Positions 40,768 through 49,912 of a stretch of DNA of 64,000 nucleotides are shown here, piece by piece. The translations under genes and the position numbers were made by a program. Below the pieces are notes generated by a model. The model was not told where the DNA came from. It made no database searches and saw only the letters and a list, made by a program, of their open reading frames with translations. Numbering within the stretch: the first letter of the stretch is position 1; each line of letters starts with the position of its first letter. The stretch comes from Allobosea sp. (GTDB lineage: Bacteria > Pseudomonadota > Alphaproteobacteria > Rhizobiales > Beijerinckiaceae): positions 90,259 to 154,258 of the forward strand of contig NZ_JAFKFX010000035.1 in assembly GCF_017308075.1 (NCBI RefSeq), given 5' to 3'.

Positions 40768-41318
40768 GTTCCGCCAGCAAGGACGCGTTGCCGCTGCGCC
40801 ATCCCGTTCGCGTCGAGACCATCACGCTGCGGCCGATGACCTTCGAGCTCGCGGCGCCGCAATCCGATTTCGCCACGATCGCGCGCCATCTCGGCGTCGC
40901 TTCGCTGGAGTCGCTGAAAGCGAGCTATTCGCTGTCCCGCAATGGCGATCGGGTCAAGCTCGAAGGCAAGATCGGCGCGGCCTTACACCAGATTTGCGTC
41001 GTCACGCTCGAGGCCTTTCCCGTCGCGCTGACCGTGCCGGTCAAGCTCGACTTCCTGCCGGAGGCGGAGATCGCCGCCGCGGCCGGGGCCGACCAAGGCG
41101 AAGGCGAGATCGACATCGAAGTCCTGCTCAATGAGGAAGATCCGCCGGAGCCGATCGTCGACGGCGTCATCGATCTCGGCGCGATCACCCTCGAATTCCT
41201 GGCGCTGGCGCTCGATCCCTATCCGCGCAAGCCCGGCGCCAGCTTCGACGAGCTCGCGCCCGAAACTGCCCCCGAATCGCCTTTTGCGGCGCTGGCACGC
41301 CTGAAGGGGGAGGAATGA
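40764..41318 (+). CDS. DUF177/YceD family protein
   Basis: A 184-residue protein of the YceD/DUF177 family, usually encoded before rpmF and plsX and implicated in 23S rRNA or ribosome metabolism. The family core is LEGKIGAALHQICVVTLE (about 67-84; the second Cys of the usual CxxC pair is absent), followed by an acidic block (VLLNEEDPPEPIVDGVIDLG, about 119-138) and ALALDPYPRKPGA. rpmF does not follow; plsX does. Translationally coupled to the bc1 chaperone gene through ATGA. Confidence 0.85.
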   Translation: MSSASKDALPLRHPVRVETITLRPMTFELAAPQSDFATIARHLGVASLESLKASYSLSRNGDRVKLEGKIGAALHQICVVTLEAFPVALTVPVKLDFLPEAEIAAAAGADQGEGEIDIEVLLNEEDPPEPIVDGVIDLGAITLEFLALALDPYPRKPGASFDELAPETAPESPFAALARLKGEE

Positions 41319-41429
41319 TCCCGGCCCTGGTCGCCGCTTTTTCTTGCGGCTCGCGTTCAACTCGCTATTGTCCGGCCGCGTCGAGCCGCTCCAGCCAGGG
41401 GCGCCGCCCCTGGAACTGATCGCCTCCTC

Positions 41430-42494
41430 ATGACACGTCCGGTTACACTCGCGCTCGATGCGATGGGCGGCGACCACGGTCCGTCCATCGTCATCCCCGG
41501 CGCCGCCCTCACGCTGGAGCGCCGCCCCGACGCCAAATTCGTGATCTTCGGCGATCAGGCGATCGTCGAGCCGCTGCTCGCCGCGCATCCCAAGCTCAAG
41601 GCCGCCACCGTCTTCCACCACACGGACGTCTCCGTGAAAATGGACGACAAGCCGAGCCAGGCGCTGCGCTATGGCCGCTACAAATCCTCGATGTGGCGCG
41701 CCATCGACGCGACCAAGACCGGCGAGGCCGATGTCACCATCTCGGCCGGCAACACCGGCGCGCTGATGGCGATGTCGAAATTCTGCCTGAAATCGATGCC
41801 GCAGGTCGACCGCCCGGCGATCGCCTGCCTGTGGCCGACGGTACGCGGCGAGAGCGTCGTGCTCGATGTCGGCGCGACCATCGGTGCCGATGCGCAGCAT
41901 CTGGTCGATCTCGCCGTGATGGGCGCGGCCATGGCGCGCGTCGTCTTCGACATCGATCGTCCGAGCGTCGGCCTGCTCAATGTCGGGGTCGAGGAGATCA
42001 AGGGCGTCGAGGCGGTCAAGGAAGCCGGCCGCATCCTGCGCGAGGCCAATCTCGCCCATCTCGACTATCAGGGCTTCGTCGAGGGCGATGATCTCGGCAA
42101 GGGCACGGTCGACGTCGTCGTCACCGAAGGTTTCACCGGCAATATCGCCCTGAAGACCGCCGAGGGCACGGCCCGGCAGATCGGCGAATATCTGCGCGCC
42201 GCGATGAGCCGGTCGCTGATGTCGAAGATCGGCTATCTCTTCGCGCGTGGTGCCTTCTCGGCGCTCAAGGACAAGATGGACCCGCGCAAGGTCAATGGCG
42301 GCGTCTTCCTCGGCCTGGAAGGCATCGTCATCAAGAGCCATGGCGGCACGGATGCGATCGGGTTCGCCAGTGCCGCCGAAATGGGCTACGAGATGGCACG
42401 AGAGAACCTGATGGCGAAGGTGCGCGAGATGGTCGCGGCGACCTCGCGCCCGGATGCAAGCCCGAAGAGCATGCAGACGGCCGTCAGCGAATAG
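41430..42494 (+). CDS. plsX: Phosphate acyltransferase PlsX
   Basis: PlsX (354 residues) makes acyl-phosphate from acyl-ACP for phosphatidic acid synthesis. The start [20 protein letters not shown] (about 6-25) is the family hallmark; [10 protein letters not shown] (about 105-114) and [14 protein letters not shown] (about 232-245) complete the active site region. It precedes fabH by 17 bases, linking phospholipid and fatty-acid initiation. Confidence 0.95.
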   Translation: MTRPVTLALDAMGGDHGPSIVIPGAALTLERRPDAKFVIFGDQAIVEPLLAAHPKLKAATVFHHTDVSVKMDDKPSQALRYGRYKSSMWRAIDATKTGEADVTISAGNTGALMAMSKFCLKSMPQVDRPAIACLWPTVRGESVVLDVGATIGADAQHLVDLAVMGAAMARVVFDIDRPSVGLLNVGVEEIKGVEAVKEAGRILREANLAHLDYQGFVEGDDLGKGTVDVVVTEGFTGNIALKTAEGTARQIGEYLRAAMSRSLMSKIGYLFARGAFSALKDKMDPRKVNGGVFLGLEGIVIKSHGGTDAIGFASAAEMGYEMARENLMAKVREMVAATSRPDASPKSMQTAVSE

Positions 42495-42511
42495 GGAAGA
42501 GAGACGCTCCT

Positions 42512-43489
42512 TTGTCCATCCTGCGATCCGTCCTGCGCGGCTGCGGCTCCTATTTGCCGGCGCAGATCGTCAGCAACGCCGATCTGGCCAAGAAAGTCGA
42601 CACCACCGACGAGTGGATCGTGCAACGAACCGGGATTCGCGAGCGTCGCGTCGCGGCCGAGGGCGAAACCACTGCGACGCTCGGGCTGAAGGCGGCGCAG
42701 GCCGCGCTCGCCGATGCCGGTATCGACGCCAGCGAGATCGATCTGATCATCGTCGCGACGGCGACGCCCGACAACACCTTCCCGGCGACCGCGACGCAGA
42801 TCCAGGCCGATCTCGGCATCACGCATGGCGCGGCCTTCGACCTGCAGGCGGTCTGCTCCGGCTTCGTCTTCGGCCTCGCCACCGCCGACAAATTCCTGAC
42901 GAGCGGTGCCGCCAAGGCGGCGCTGGTCATCGGCGCCGAGACCTTCTCGCGCATCCTCGACTGGGAGGACCGCACCACCTGCGTGCTCTTCGGCGATGGC
43001 GCCGGCGCCGTGGTGCTCACCGCCGAGCAAGGCGAAGGCACTTTGGCCGATCGCGGCGTACTCACCACCCATATCCGCTCCGACGGGCGCTACAAGAACA
43101 AGCTCTATGTCGATGGCGGGCCCGGCTCGACCAAGACGGTCGGGTTCCTGCGCATGGAGGGCCGGGAGGTCTTCAAGCACGCGGTGATCAACCTCGCCGA
43201 GACCGTGCGCCACACCTTCGAGGAGACCGGGCTTTCCGGAGACGATATCGACTGGTTCGTGCCGCATCAGGCCAATCGCCGCATCATCGACGCCACCGCC
43301 CACAAGCTCGGTATCGGCGAGGACCGGGTCGTCATCACCGTCGATCGGCATGGCAACACTTCGGCGGCCTCGATTCCGCTTGCCCTCGCCGAAGCCCATG
43401 CTGATGGGCGGATCAAGCGCGGCCAGCTCGTGTTGATCGAGGCGATGGGGGGCGGCTTCACCTGGGGCTCCGCCCTGATCCGCTGGTGA
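42512..43489 (+). CDS. fabH: 3-oxoacyl-ACP synthase III
   Basis: FabH (325 residues) starts fatty-acid synthesis by condensing acetyl-CoA with malonyl-ACP. The catalytic triad is visible: Cys115 in LQAVCSGF, His in [10 protein letters not shown] (about 250-259) and Asn in [10 protein letters not shown] (about 281-290). The TTG at 42512 is the start; it immediately precedes [15 protein letters not shown], where the family begins. Downstream, 322 bases separate it from ihfA. Confidence 0.95.
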   Translation: MSILRSVLRGCGSYLPAQIVSNADLAKKVDTTDEWIVQRTGIRERRVAAEGETTATLGLKAAQAALADAGIDASEIDLIIVATATPDNTFPATATQIQADLGITHGAAFDLQAVCSGFVFGLATADKFLTSGAAKAALVIGAETFSRILDWEDRTTCVLFGDGAGAVVLTAEQGEGTLADRGVLTTHIRSDGRYKNKLYVDGGPGSTKTVGFLRMEGREVFKHAVINLAETVRHTFEETGLSGDDIDWFVPHQANRRIIDATAHKLGIGEDRVVITVDRHGNTSAASIPLALAEAHADGRIKRGQLVLIEAMGGGFTWGSALIRW

Positions 43490-43811
43490 CCGCCTCTCGG
43501 CCTTTTAGCTAAGTTGTTTCGATTTATCGCTTTTTTTTGACGTAAATTGCTGGTGAATATCAAGAATTCAACCCTTGCGTGCGGCGCGAGGATTGACCGG
43601 AATGACCTTGGCGCCTAGAGCAGAAGGCGAAAATGCGGGGGCGGTCATCCAGAGCGCGCCCGTGCCGACACTTGGTTGAGAGCCGCATGCGAGTTTCGGA
43701 TCGGAGCGCTGCTGCGCCCGTCCGGAAGCGCCCGGTTCTGGCATCCGCTATTCCGGTGCGTGATGCTTCGACAAGGTAGTGGCTGCTCGGTAACGCCTTT
43801 GGAGGGAGCTG
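43490..43811. other. Intergenic region between fabH and ihfA
   Basis: These 322 bases hold no gene that I can support. A T-rich tract (TTTTTTTT near 43534) and an AT-rich stretch to 43570 probably end the fabH transcript and provide the ihfA promoter; GGAGGGAGC before ATG 43812 is the ihfA ribosome-binding site. Confidence 0.5.
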
Positions 43812-44126
43812 ATGGCAGGGCAAACTGTGACGCGCGCGGACCTGTGCGAGGCGGTCTATCAGAAGATCGGCCTATCGCGGACGGAATCGTCCAAGCTCGT
43901 CGAAGCAGTCCTCGACGAGATCTGCGACGCCGTGGCGCGTGGCGAGAACGTCAAACTTTCTTCGTTCGGCTCCTTCGTCGTGCGCGACAAGGGCGAGCGA
44001 ATCGGGCGTAATCCCAAGACTGGCGTAGAAGTTCCGATCGAGCCGCGTCGCGTGATGGTATTCAAGCCCTCGAACGTGATGAAGGCCCGGATCAACGGCC
44101 AGAATGGCGAGGGTGACGAGGAGTGA
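43812..44126 (+). CDS. ihfA: Integration host factor alpha subunit
   Basis: IHF-alpha (104 residues) pairs with IHF-beta to bend DNA. The helical base is [20 protein letters not shown] (about 7-26), and the DNA-binding arm is [20 protein letters not shown], then [15 protein letters not shown]. Its stop overlaps the GTG of the MerR gene. The protein is a likely host partner for the tyrosine integrase at 51.5 kb, although this is only an inference. Confidence 0.95.
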   Translation: MAGQTVTRADLCEAVYQKIGLSRTESSKLVEAVLDEICDAVARGENVKLSSFGSFVVRDKGERIGRNPKTGVEVPIEPRRVMVFKPSNVMKARINGQNGEGDEE

Positions 44127-44713
44127 GCCTGGAGTTCCACAACGGCGATACCGAGGCCGAATTGGACACCAAGAGCCCAGACGCTTTCCGTACGATCAGC
44201 GAGGTCGCCGAAGATCTCGACATACCCCAGCATGTGCTGCGCTTCTGGGAGACGCGCTTCTCCCAGATCAAGCCGCTGAAGCGTGGCGGCGGCCGACGCT
44301 ATTATCGCCCCGACGACGTCGCCCTGCTCAAGGGCATCCGCCGCCTGCTCTATGGCGAGGGCTACACGATCAAGGGCCTGCAGCGGATCCTCAAGGAGCA
44401 GGGGCTGCGCCATGTTCAGGCGATCGGCCGTGGAGCCGAGATTGCGCCGCAGCCCGGCGCTGCGATGCGGCCCGCCGCGGTCCCGAGCGGAATGGCGACT
44501 GCCGACGAGATCGCCGCGTCACAGTCGCGGCCAACCGGCGAACCGGGCTTCGCTGCAAAGGCGCTGCTCTCTTCGTTGCCGCAAGCGTCCCAGCCGGAAT
44601 GGCCCAGCCAGGACGATCTGGCTTTCCTCAAGGCGACATTGCAGGAGCTCGCGGAGTGCCGGCGCCTGTTGCATGGGGCATTGAGCACCGCCGAGAGCGC
44701 CGAAGAAGTCTGA
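44123..44713 (+). CDS. MerR-family transcriptional regulator
   Basis: A 196-residue MerR regulator. The winged helix begins at [20 protein letters not shown] (about 25-44), followed by [20 protein letters not shown] (about 54-73) and a short coiled coil. This is the MerR gene that conservatively follows ihfA in alphaproteobacteria. The C-terminal third is low-complexity, and no metal-binding cysteines are present, so a metal sensor is unlikely. GTG start within the ihfA stop. Confidence 0.85.
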   Translation: MSLEFHNGDTEAELDTKSPDAFRTISEVAEDLDIPQHVLRFWETRFSQIKPLKRGGGRRYYRPDDVALLKGIRRLLYGEGYTIKGLQRILKEQGLRHVQAIGRGAEIAPQPGAAMRPAAVPSGMATADEIAASQSRPTGEPGFAAKALLSSLPQASQPEWPSQDDLAFLKATLQELAECRRLLHGALSTAESAEEV

Positions 44714-44769
44714 CGGGGCCGGTGGGCGGTCATAGCGGGCGGGTCTGGCGGTCCCTTCGCCCGCTGGCC

Positions 44770-44937
44770 TCAGCGCCGGAAGGCGTCGGGCCAGAAGCCA
44801 TTGCGCTCCAGCAGCAGGATCGCGACGATCACGGCGAGCGTCACCACGAGCGTCATGAGCTTGGCATTCCATGGCGTGCCGCGGCCGATCAGCCAGATCA
44901 GCGTCAGCCCCATGATGAGCGGGATCGCGATTTCCAT
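44770..44937 (-). CDS. 55-residue two-helix membrane protein
   Basis: Begins MEIAIPLIMGLTLIW and ends WPDAFRR. Two hydrophobic helices (about 4-17 and 28-44) flank the turn IGRGTPWNAK. Codon use has GC-rich third positions as in real genes here. It is convergent with the MerR gene. No family is recognised and function is unknown. Confidence 0.5.
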   Translation of the reverse strand: MEIAIPLIMGLTLIWLIGRGTPWNAKLMTLVVTLAVIVAILLLERNGFWPDAFRR

Positions 44938-45023
44938 GGCTGCAGTCTAGGGCGCAGCACAGCTCGATGGAAACATCAAAGACAGCAAGCAGCGCATTTC
45001 CCGAGGGGTGAGCCGCGGCCCGT

Positions 45024-45983
45024 TCAGTCCTCTTGTGAGACCGGGGCGTTCGCGCCCTGCTGGATCGCTGCCTCGGGCACGCCTTCGACCAATGGCCGCA
45101 GGCGGGTGAGCTCGCTCGCCATGAAATCGAGGAACAGCCGCACGCGCGGAGCCTGACGCAGATCCGGATGGGTCAGGAGCCAAAGATCGGCGGCATAGCC
45201 GGCCTGCGGGGGCCCGAGACGCTTCAGCCCGGGGCGCTTGTCGCCGATGAAGCAGGGCAGGAAGCCGACCCCGATCCCGGCCTCGACGGCCTCGGCCAGG
45301 CCGAGCACCGTGTTGAGCTTGTAGACGACGCGCTCCGGCTCGATGTGCTTCTGTACGTATTGCACGACTTTGAAGGCACCGAACTGGTCGTTGAGCGAAA
45401 CCCAGCGCGCCTGCGCGAGCTTGCTCTGGTCGGCGGGCGGACCTTCTGGGAAATCCTCGCCGCGTCCATAGAGAGCCCAGCCGATCCGTGCGGCGCGCCG
45501 GCCGACGAGGTTTTCCGGCGGCGTGTCGGTGGCACGAATGGCGACGTCGGCGTCGCGCTTGCTGAGGTTGAGGGCCTGGTTGCCGAGCAGGACGTCGAGC
45601 CGGATGTTGGGGCATTGCCGCATGAAGGCGCTGAAGAGCGGCGTCAGCAGCTCGACCAGCAGGGAATCATTGGTGGTGACGCGCAACTCGCCGGCAGGAA
45701 GGATCTCGCGCCCGGCGAGGCGGCGTGTGAAGCCGGTGATGTCATGGTCGAGCCGTTCCGCCAGGGCCGCCATCTCCTCGCCGGCCGGCGTCGTCACATA
45801 GCCGCTGCGATGACGCTCGAACAGGCGCGTGCCGAGCGCTTCCTCGATCTGGCCGAGGCGGCGAAACACCGTCGAATGGTTGAGGCCGATCAGTTCTGCC
45901 GCCGCCGGCAGGCTGCGGGCCTCGGCGATCGCCTTGATCAGTCGGAAATCGTCCCAGGCGACTGTGTAGGGCGGGTTCGGCAA
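45024..45983 (-). CDS. LysR-family transcriptional regulator
   Basis: A LysR protein of about 319 residues. The helix-turn-helix is DFRLIKAIAEARSLPAAAEL with LNHSTVFRRLGQIEEALG; the effector domain includes DVLLGNQALNLSKRDADVAIR. The subgroup lacks the typical Ala-rich helix. The TTG at 45983 with GGAG eight bases upstream is proposed, since a longer frame to 46055 would start inside the terminator hairpin of doxX. It lies downstream of doxX in the same direction and may control doxX or the mhq-like pair. Confidence 0.75.
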   Translation of the reverse strand: MPNPPYTVAWDDFRLIKAIAEARSLPAAAELIGLNHSTVFRRLGQIEEALGTRLFERHRSGYVTTPAGEEMAALAERLDHDITGFTRRLAGREILPAGELRVTTNDSLLVELLTPLFSAFMRQCPNIRLDVLLGNQALNLSKRDADVAIRATDTPPENLVGRRAARIGWALYGRGEDFPEGPPADQSKLAQARWVSLNDQFGAFKVVQYVQKHIEPERVVYKLNTVLGLAEAVEAGIGVGFLPCFIGDKRPGLKRLGPPQAGYAADLWLLTHPDLRQAPRVRLFLDFMASELTRLRPLVEGVPEAAIQQGANAPVSQED

Positions 45984-46035
45984 GGCGTCGGCTCCGGGGG
46001 CAGGGCGCCCGTGAACGGGTTCCCGTAAAATGGTG

Positions 46036-46066
46036 CGGGCGGCGGGTTGCAGCAACCCGCCGCCCG
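46036..46066 (-). terminator. Hairpin terminator after doxX
   Basis: Fifteen-base perfect arms CGGGCGGCGGGTTGC / GCAACCCGCCGCCCG around one A. On the minus strand it lies 21 bases past the doxX stop and is followed by CACCATTTTACG. Confidence 0.75.
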
Positions 46067-46086
46067 TTCAGCCGGAAATCGGCGGC

Positions 46087-46512
46087 TCAGGCAAGGGCCG
46101 CCTGGCGCAAGCCCGGGAGCGGGCCGGAGCGCAGGGCGAGGGCGCCGTCGCCGATCAACACATGGGCGAAGGCCGTCAGGGCGAGAAAGGCCGGATACTC
46201 CCAGCCGCCGTTCGGCGCGGTGAAGAGCCAGCCATTGGGGGCGTGGACGGCGAGCGCGCCGAGCAGGACCGGCAGCAGCGCCAGCGAGACATAGCGGCCG
46301 TAGAAGCCGGTCAGGATGGCGAGGCCACCGACGAGTTCGGCGAGGATGATCGGCCAGGCCAGGAAACCAGGCAGGCCGAGCTGGCCGAGGAAGCCGGCGA
46401 AGCCCGGCACGGTGAAGATCGCGAGCTTGAGATAGGCGTGGGCGATGAACATCAGGCCGAGCGCGACGCGCAGGCCGAGGGCGCCATAGGGGGCGAGACG
46501 GGTGTCGATCAT
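46087..46512 (-). CDS. DoxX-family membrane protein
   Basis: A 141-residue inner-membrane protein with four helices and the DoxX pattern LRVALGLMFIAHAYLKL (about 14-30), LAELVGGLAILTGFYGR (about 57-73) and FAHVLIGDGALAL near the end. DoxX proteins act in redox or thiol/quinone-linked stress responses in several bacteria. GGAG lies nine bases before ATG 46512. It is divergent from the MhqO-like gene, so the two may be induced together. Confidence 0.85.
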   Translation of the reverse strand: MIDTRLAPYGALGLRVALGLMFIAHAYLKLAIFTVPGFAGFLGQLGLPGFLAWPIILAELVGGLAILTGFYGRYVSLALLPVLLGALAVHAPNGWLFTAPNGGWEYPAFLALTAFAHVLIGDGALALRSGPLPGLRQAALA

Positions 46513-46580
46513 GATGGTGCTCCAAAGGTCGAGAGGGAAGGCCGGTCGATCTGCGGAGGAAGATGCACGCTGCTATCGTG

Positions 46581-46633
46581 CAATTCAAATTGGAATGTTA
46601 CGATAACTAAATTGCGAAATCGCAATGTTATCG
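46581..46633. promoter_or_regulatory. Nested dyads in the doxX / mhqO-like promoter region
   Basis: In a markedly AT-rich 197-bp spacer, outer arms CGATAAC (46601-46607) and GTTATCG (46627-46633) flank inner arms ATTGCG (46611-46616) and CGCAAT (46621-46626). A smaller dyad CAATT-CA-AATTG lies at 46581-46592. The set looks like an operator for a dimeric repressor. Confidence 0.6.
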
Positions 46634-46709
46634 GACTGGCCAAGAGCCTCGTGACCACCATCTTGGCGTCAATGAGGGCGGCGCTCTGCAGCCCGGAAGG
46701 ACCGCCACA

Positions 46710-47642
46710 ATGCAGATCAACGGCATCCACCATGTCACCGCCATTGCCGGCCCGGCGCGCCGCAATCTCGATTTCTACAGCCGTGTCCTCGGCCTGCGCC
46801 TGGTCAAGAAGACCGTCAATTTCGACGATCCGACGACATGGCACCTTTATTTCGGCGACGCCGATGGCGCGCCCGGCACGATCCTGACCTTCTTCCCCTG
46901 GGAGCATGTCGCGCCCGGCCGGCTCGGCGTCGGCGAGACGCAGGAGACCGCGTTCCGCATCCCCGCGACCGCACTCGACTACTGGACGCAGCGACTTGCC
47001 GCCCATGGCGTCGTGCATGAGGCGCCGGAGCGCCGGTTCGGGGAAGCCGTGCTCGCCTTCCGCGATCCGGACGGCATGCGCCTTGCCCTCGTCGCGGTTC
47101 CCGGCAGCGACAGCGAGCCGGCCTGGGACAATGGTGAGGTGCCTGTCGCATCCGCGATCCGCGGCTTGCACGGCGTCACCCTGCTCCTGGCCGAGACCGG
47201 GCCGACGGCGGCGATCCTCTCGGAGGTCTTCGGCTTTGCCGAGGGCGGGCGCGAGAACGGCATCGTCCGGATGCGGGCCGCCGGCACCGTCCGTGGCGGA
47301 ATCGTCGACTTGCGCGAGGGCCGCGGCTCTCTGCCTGCCCGCCTCGGCGGCGGCTCGGTCCACCATGTCGCGTTCCGCGCGCATGACGATGCCGAGCAGG
47401 CGCGGATGGTGAAGACCTTGTCCGACAGGTTCGGCCTGCGCGTCACAGGGCAGAGGGACCGGAACTATTTCCGCTCCGTCTACTTCCGCGAACCCGGCGG
47501 CGTATTGTTCGAGATCGCGACCGATGCGCCGGGCTTTGCCGCCGATGAGCCTGCGGAGCACCTCGGCCATGAACTCAAGCTGCCGCCGCAATACGAGAAG
47601 CGCCGCGGCGAGATCGAGGCCCTGCTGCCGACCCTCGCCTGA
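46710..47642 (+). CDS. Ring-cleaving dioxygenase of the VOC superfamily (MhqO-like)
   Basis: A 310-residue glyoxalase/extradiol dioxygenase-fold protein. Metal ligands are suggested by GIHHVTAIAG (His near 7), VHHVAFR (about 212-218) and LFEIATD (Glu near 267), one per VOC module as in MhqO/MhqA. MhqO proteins act with MhqD in detoxification of catechol-type quinones. A hydrolase gene of the MhqD type follows 68 bases downstream, and doxX is divergent. Confidence 0.82.
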   Translation: MQINGIHHVTAIAGPARRNLDFYSRVLGLRLVKKTVNFDDPTTWHLYFGDADGAPGTILTFFPWEHVAPGRLGVGETQETAFRIPATALDYWTQRLAAHGVVHEAPERRFGEAVLAFRDPDGMRLALVAVPGSDSEPAWDNGEVPVASAIRGLHGVTLLLAETGPTAAILSEVFGFAEGGRENGIVRMRAAGTVRGGIVDLREGRGSLPARLGGGSVHHVAFRAHDDAEQARMVKTLSDRFGLRVTGQRDRNYFRSVYFREPGGVLFEIATDAPGFAADEPAEHLGHELKLPPQYEKRRGEIEALLPTLA

Positions 47643-47710
47643 ACCAGACCCGCACGCCGCCTCTGGCGAGGCGCCGATCCTACCGTTCCAGCATCGAAGG
47701 AGACCCTGTC

Positions 47711-48340
47711 ATGGGCGAACCCACTGGCTTCATCCATCGCTTCGAGCCGGCGACCGCGCCGGGCCTGTCGCCGCTTTTGCTGCTCCACGGCACCGGCGGC
47801 GACGAGAACGATCTCTTGCCGCTCGGCCGCGCCGTCCTGCCGGGAGCGGCATTGCTCTCGCCGCGCGGCCGGGTGCTCGAGGGCAGCATGCCGCGCTTCT
47901 TCCGCCGGCTTTCGGAGGGGGTTTTCGACGAGGCCGATCTGACACGGCGCACGCATGAACTGGCGGATTTCATCGCCGAGGCGCGGACGCGATACGGTTT
48001 GCCGGCGCCGATGGCGCTCGGTTTCTCCAATGGCGCCAACATTGCGGCGGCGCTGCTGCTGCTTCGCCCCGAGGCGCTCGCCGGCGCGGTCCTGCTGCGG
48101 GCGATGGCGCCGTTCGCCAAGGCGCCGGAGGCCAGGCTTTCAGGCAAGCCCGTGCTGCTGCTCTCGGGCCGGCTCGACCCGATCATCCCGGCGGACAATG
48201 CCGCCGGTCTTGCTGCGACATTGGAAAGGGCAGGGGCCGACGTCGAGCATCATGTCCTGCCAGCGGGGCACGGCCTCTCGCAGGCGGATATCGGTCTCGT
48301 CGAGAAATGGCTGCAGGGTCGCAGGGTGCAGGCGGTCTGA
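47711..48340 (+). CDS. Alpha/beta hydrolase, phospholipase/carboxylesterase family (MhqD-like)
   Basis: A 209-residue serine hydrolase. The oxyanion segment is LLLHGTGGDENDLL (about 23-36), the nucleophile elbow is LGFSNGANIA (Ser near 101), and the other triad residues are Asp in SGRLDPIIP (about 154-162) and His in PAGHGLS (about 188-194). It matches the YpfH/MhqD type. It follows the MhqO-like gene and is likely co-transcribed. Candidate substrates are products of quinone or catechol adducts; not shown by sequence. Confidence 0.82.
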   Translation: MGEPTGFIHRFEPATAPGLSPLLLLHGTGGDENDLLPLGRAVLPGAALLSPRGRVLEGSMPRFFRRLSEGVFDEADLTRRTHELADFIAEARTRYGLPAPMALGFSNGANIAAALLLLRPEALAGAVLLRAMAPFAKAPEARLSGKPVLLLSGRLDPIIPADNAAGLAATLERAGADVEHHVLPAGHGLSQADIGLVEKWLQGRRVQAV

Positions 48341-48404
48341 TAGGGCTGCGTCGTCTGGTTGTCATGGGATGCCGCCGGGCCTGACTTGCCCGGCGGGGGC
48401 TCGG

Positions 48405-48542
48405 TCACACGTGCTTCGAGAGATAGCACATCAGTCCGAGCCCGCCGAGAATGACCGAGATCATATAGGGGCCGAACAGGCAGGCGACGAACACCGCCGC
48501 GATGAAGCCGAGCATGAGGCCGTTGCGCCAATCCAGGATCAT
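48405..48542 (-). CDS. 45-residue two-helix membrane peptide
   Basis: Begins MILDWRNGLMLG and ends YLSKHV, with two hydrophobic helices separated by FGPYM. AGGAGG lies eight bases before the ATG, an unusually strong ribosome-binding site that fixes this start; a longer frame upstream to 48611 lacks such a site. Two Cys are present. Unknown function. Confidence 0.6.
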   Translation of the reverse strand: MILDWRNGLMLGFIAAVFVACLFGPYMISVILGGLGLMCYLSKHV

Positions 48543-48617
48543 GATGACAACCTCCTCTGATGGGGCATCATCATAAAGATAGAGTTGACCCGCTGAACCG
48601 CATTTGAACAAAACAAG

Positions 48618-49481
48618 TTAACGAAATCCTGCATTTGCGGGCATTTCCTTAACTGGTGGCGGCAGGCTCAGCAGTTGCCGTGCCTCCGCCGCGGTCGCTG
48701 GGCGACGGCCGTATTCCGGGCAGAGCGCGACGATTCTCTCCACCAGGGCTGCGTTGGAGGGAGCAAGGGGCTCGCGATCGAGCCGGACATTGTCCTCCAG
48801 ACCCGTCCGGCAATGGCCGCCGAGTTCGAGCGACCAGCGATTGAGCGTGATCTGGTCGCGGCCGATGCCGGCACCGGTCCAGGTCGCATCCGGCGCCAGG
48901 CGCTTCAGGGTCGCGATGTAGAACTCGAACACGGCTCGGTCGACCGGCATGGCGTTCCTCACGCCCATCACGAACTGCACATGGAGCGGCCCCGTGATCG
49001 CCCCGGCGGCGCTCATCTCAGCCGCCTTGAAGATCATCGACAGGTCGAAGGCTTCGATCTCCGGCTTGACGCCATAGGCCTTCATCTCGGCGGCGAGCCA
49101 GTCGACAAGTTCGGGGCTGTTCTCGTAGACCCGCGTCGGGAAATTGCAGGAGCCGGTGGAGAGTGAAGCCATGTCGGGACGAAGCGGGATCATGCCGCCG
49201 CGCTTGCGCCCGGCACCGGAACGGCCGCCGGTCGAGAACTGCACGATCATGCCGGGGCAATGCCGGCGCAGCCCCTCGAGCAGCCGGCCGAAGCGCTCGG
49301 GATCGGAGGTTGGCAGGCCCGCTTCATTGCGGACATGGCAATGGACGAGGCTCGCACCGGCCTCGAACGCGGCCTGGGTCGACTCGATCTGCTCGGCGAT
49401 GCTGATCGGTACCGCCGGGTTGTCGTGTTTCGTCGGCAGCGAGCCGGTGATCGCGACTGTGACGATGCAGGGCAGGGTCAT
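48618..49481 (-). CDS. BKACE-family 3-keto acid cleavage enzyme (DUF849)
   Basis: A zinc-dependent TIM-barrel enzyme of 287 residues. Family members split a beta-keto acid with acetyl-CoA into acetoacetate and a CoA ester, the 3-keto-5-aminohexanoate cleavage reaction being the founding case. Motifs are VAITGSLPTK (about 8-17), the zinc motif LVHCHVRN (about 45-52), MIVQFSTGGRSG (about 78-89) and EIEAFDLSMI (about 141-150). The substrate is unknown; neighbours give no clue. No partner CoA-transferase is seen. Confidence 0.85.
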   Translation of the reverse strand: MTLPCIVTVAITGSLPTKHDNPAVPISIAEQIESTQAAFEAGASLVHCHVRNEAGLPTSDPERFGRLLEGLRRHCPGMIVQFSTGGRSGAGRKRGGMIPLRPDMASLSTGSCNFPTRVYENSPELVDWLAAEMKAYGVKPEIEAFDLSMIFKAAEMSAAGAITGPLHVQFVMGVRNAMPVDRAVFEFYIATLKRLAPDATWTGAGIGRDQITLNRWSLELGGHCRTGLEDNVRLDREPLAPSNAALVERIVALCPEYGRRPATAAEARQLLSLPPPVKEMPANAGFR

Positions 49482-49608
49482 CGCTGGCGGCCTTTCGCGA
49501 GGCCCTCGGTGAAATTAATTCCCGCCCTGCTGACAAAGGCGGGCCGGCGGCGCCGTCCCAGCGAGGCGCCTGCTTGCGGCTGGCCCGCCCCGGGTCCACC
49601 TTGCTGCC

Positions 49609-49812
49609 ATGGTCACCTTGTTCATCGCCTTGGCGATGCTGGCCACTGTCGCGACGGCGCTCTGGCTGGCCTTCGATGGCAATGCCGTGATGGCGCTGCC
49701 ATTGGCGATCGTCTTCGCCGGCTTGCTCAGGACGTTGGTGCGCCGCAGCCGGCGCCAGGGCATCACTCCGGCCGAGATCGCCAAACGCCCGCCAGGGCGC
49801 GAGCCCGACTGA
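49609..49812 (+). CDS. 67-residue two-helix membrane protein
   Basis: Two hydrophobic segments (about 2-21 and 25-42) are followed by a basic tail RRSRRQGITPAEIAKRPPG. The positive tail predicts that the C-terminus stays in the cytoplasm. It is convergent with the secreted-protein gene at 49913. No family is recognised. Confidence 0.5.
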   Translation: MVTLFIALAMLATVATALWLAFDGNAVMALPLAIVFAGLLRTLVRRSRRQGITPAEIAKRPPGREPD

Positions 49813-49912
49813 TCGATAGCAAGCGGCCGGCAGGGTCCGTTCGTAGCCTCGGGCTTGGCCGCCCGCGCATCGCTTTGGGGCCCGGCCTGCATCCGGCAGG
49901 ACACGCGGCGAG

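Noticed and set aside
46055-46055. TTG at 46055 as start of the LysR gene
   Set aside because: It lies within the doxX terminator hairpin; TTG 45983 with GGAG upstream fits better.
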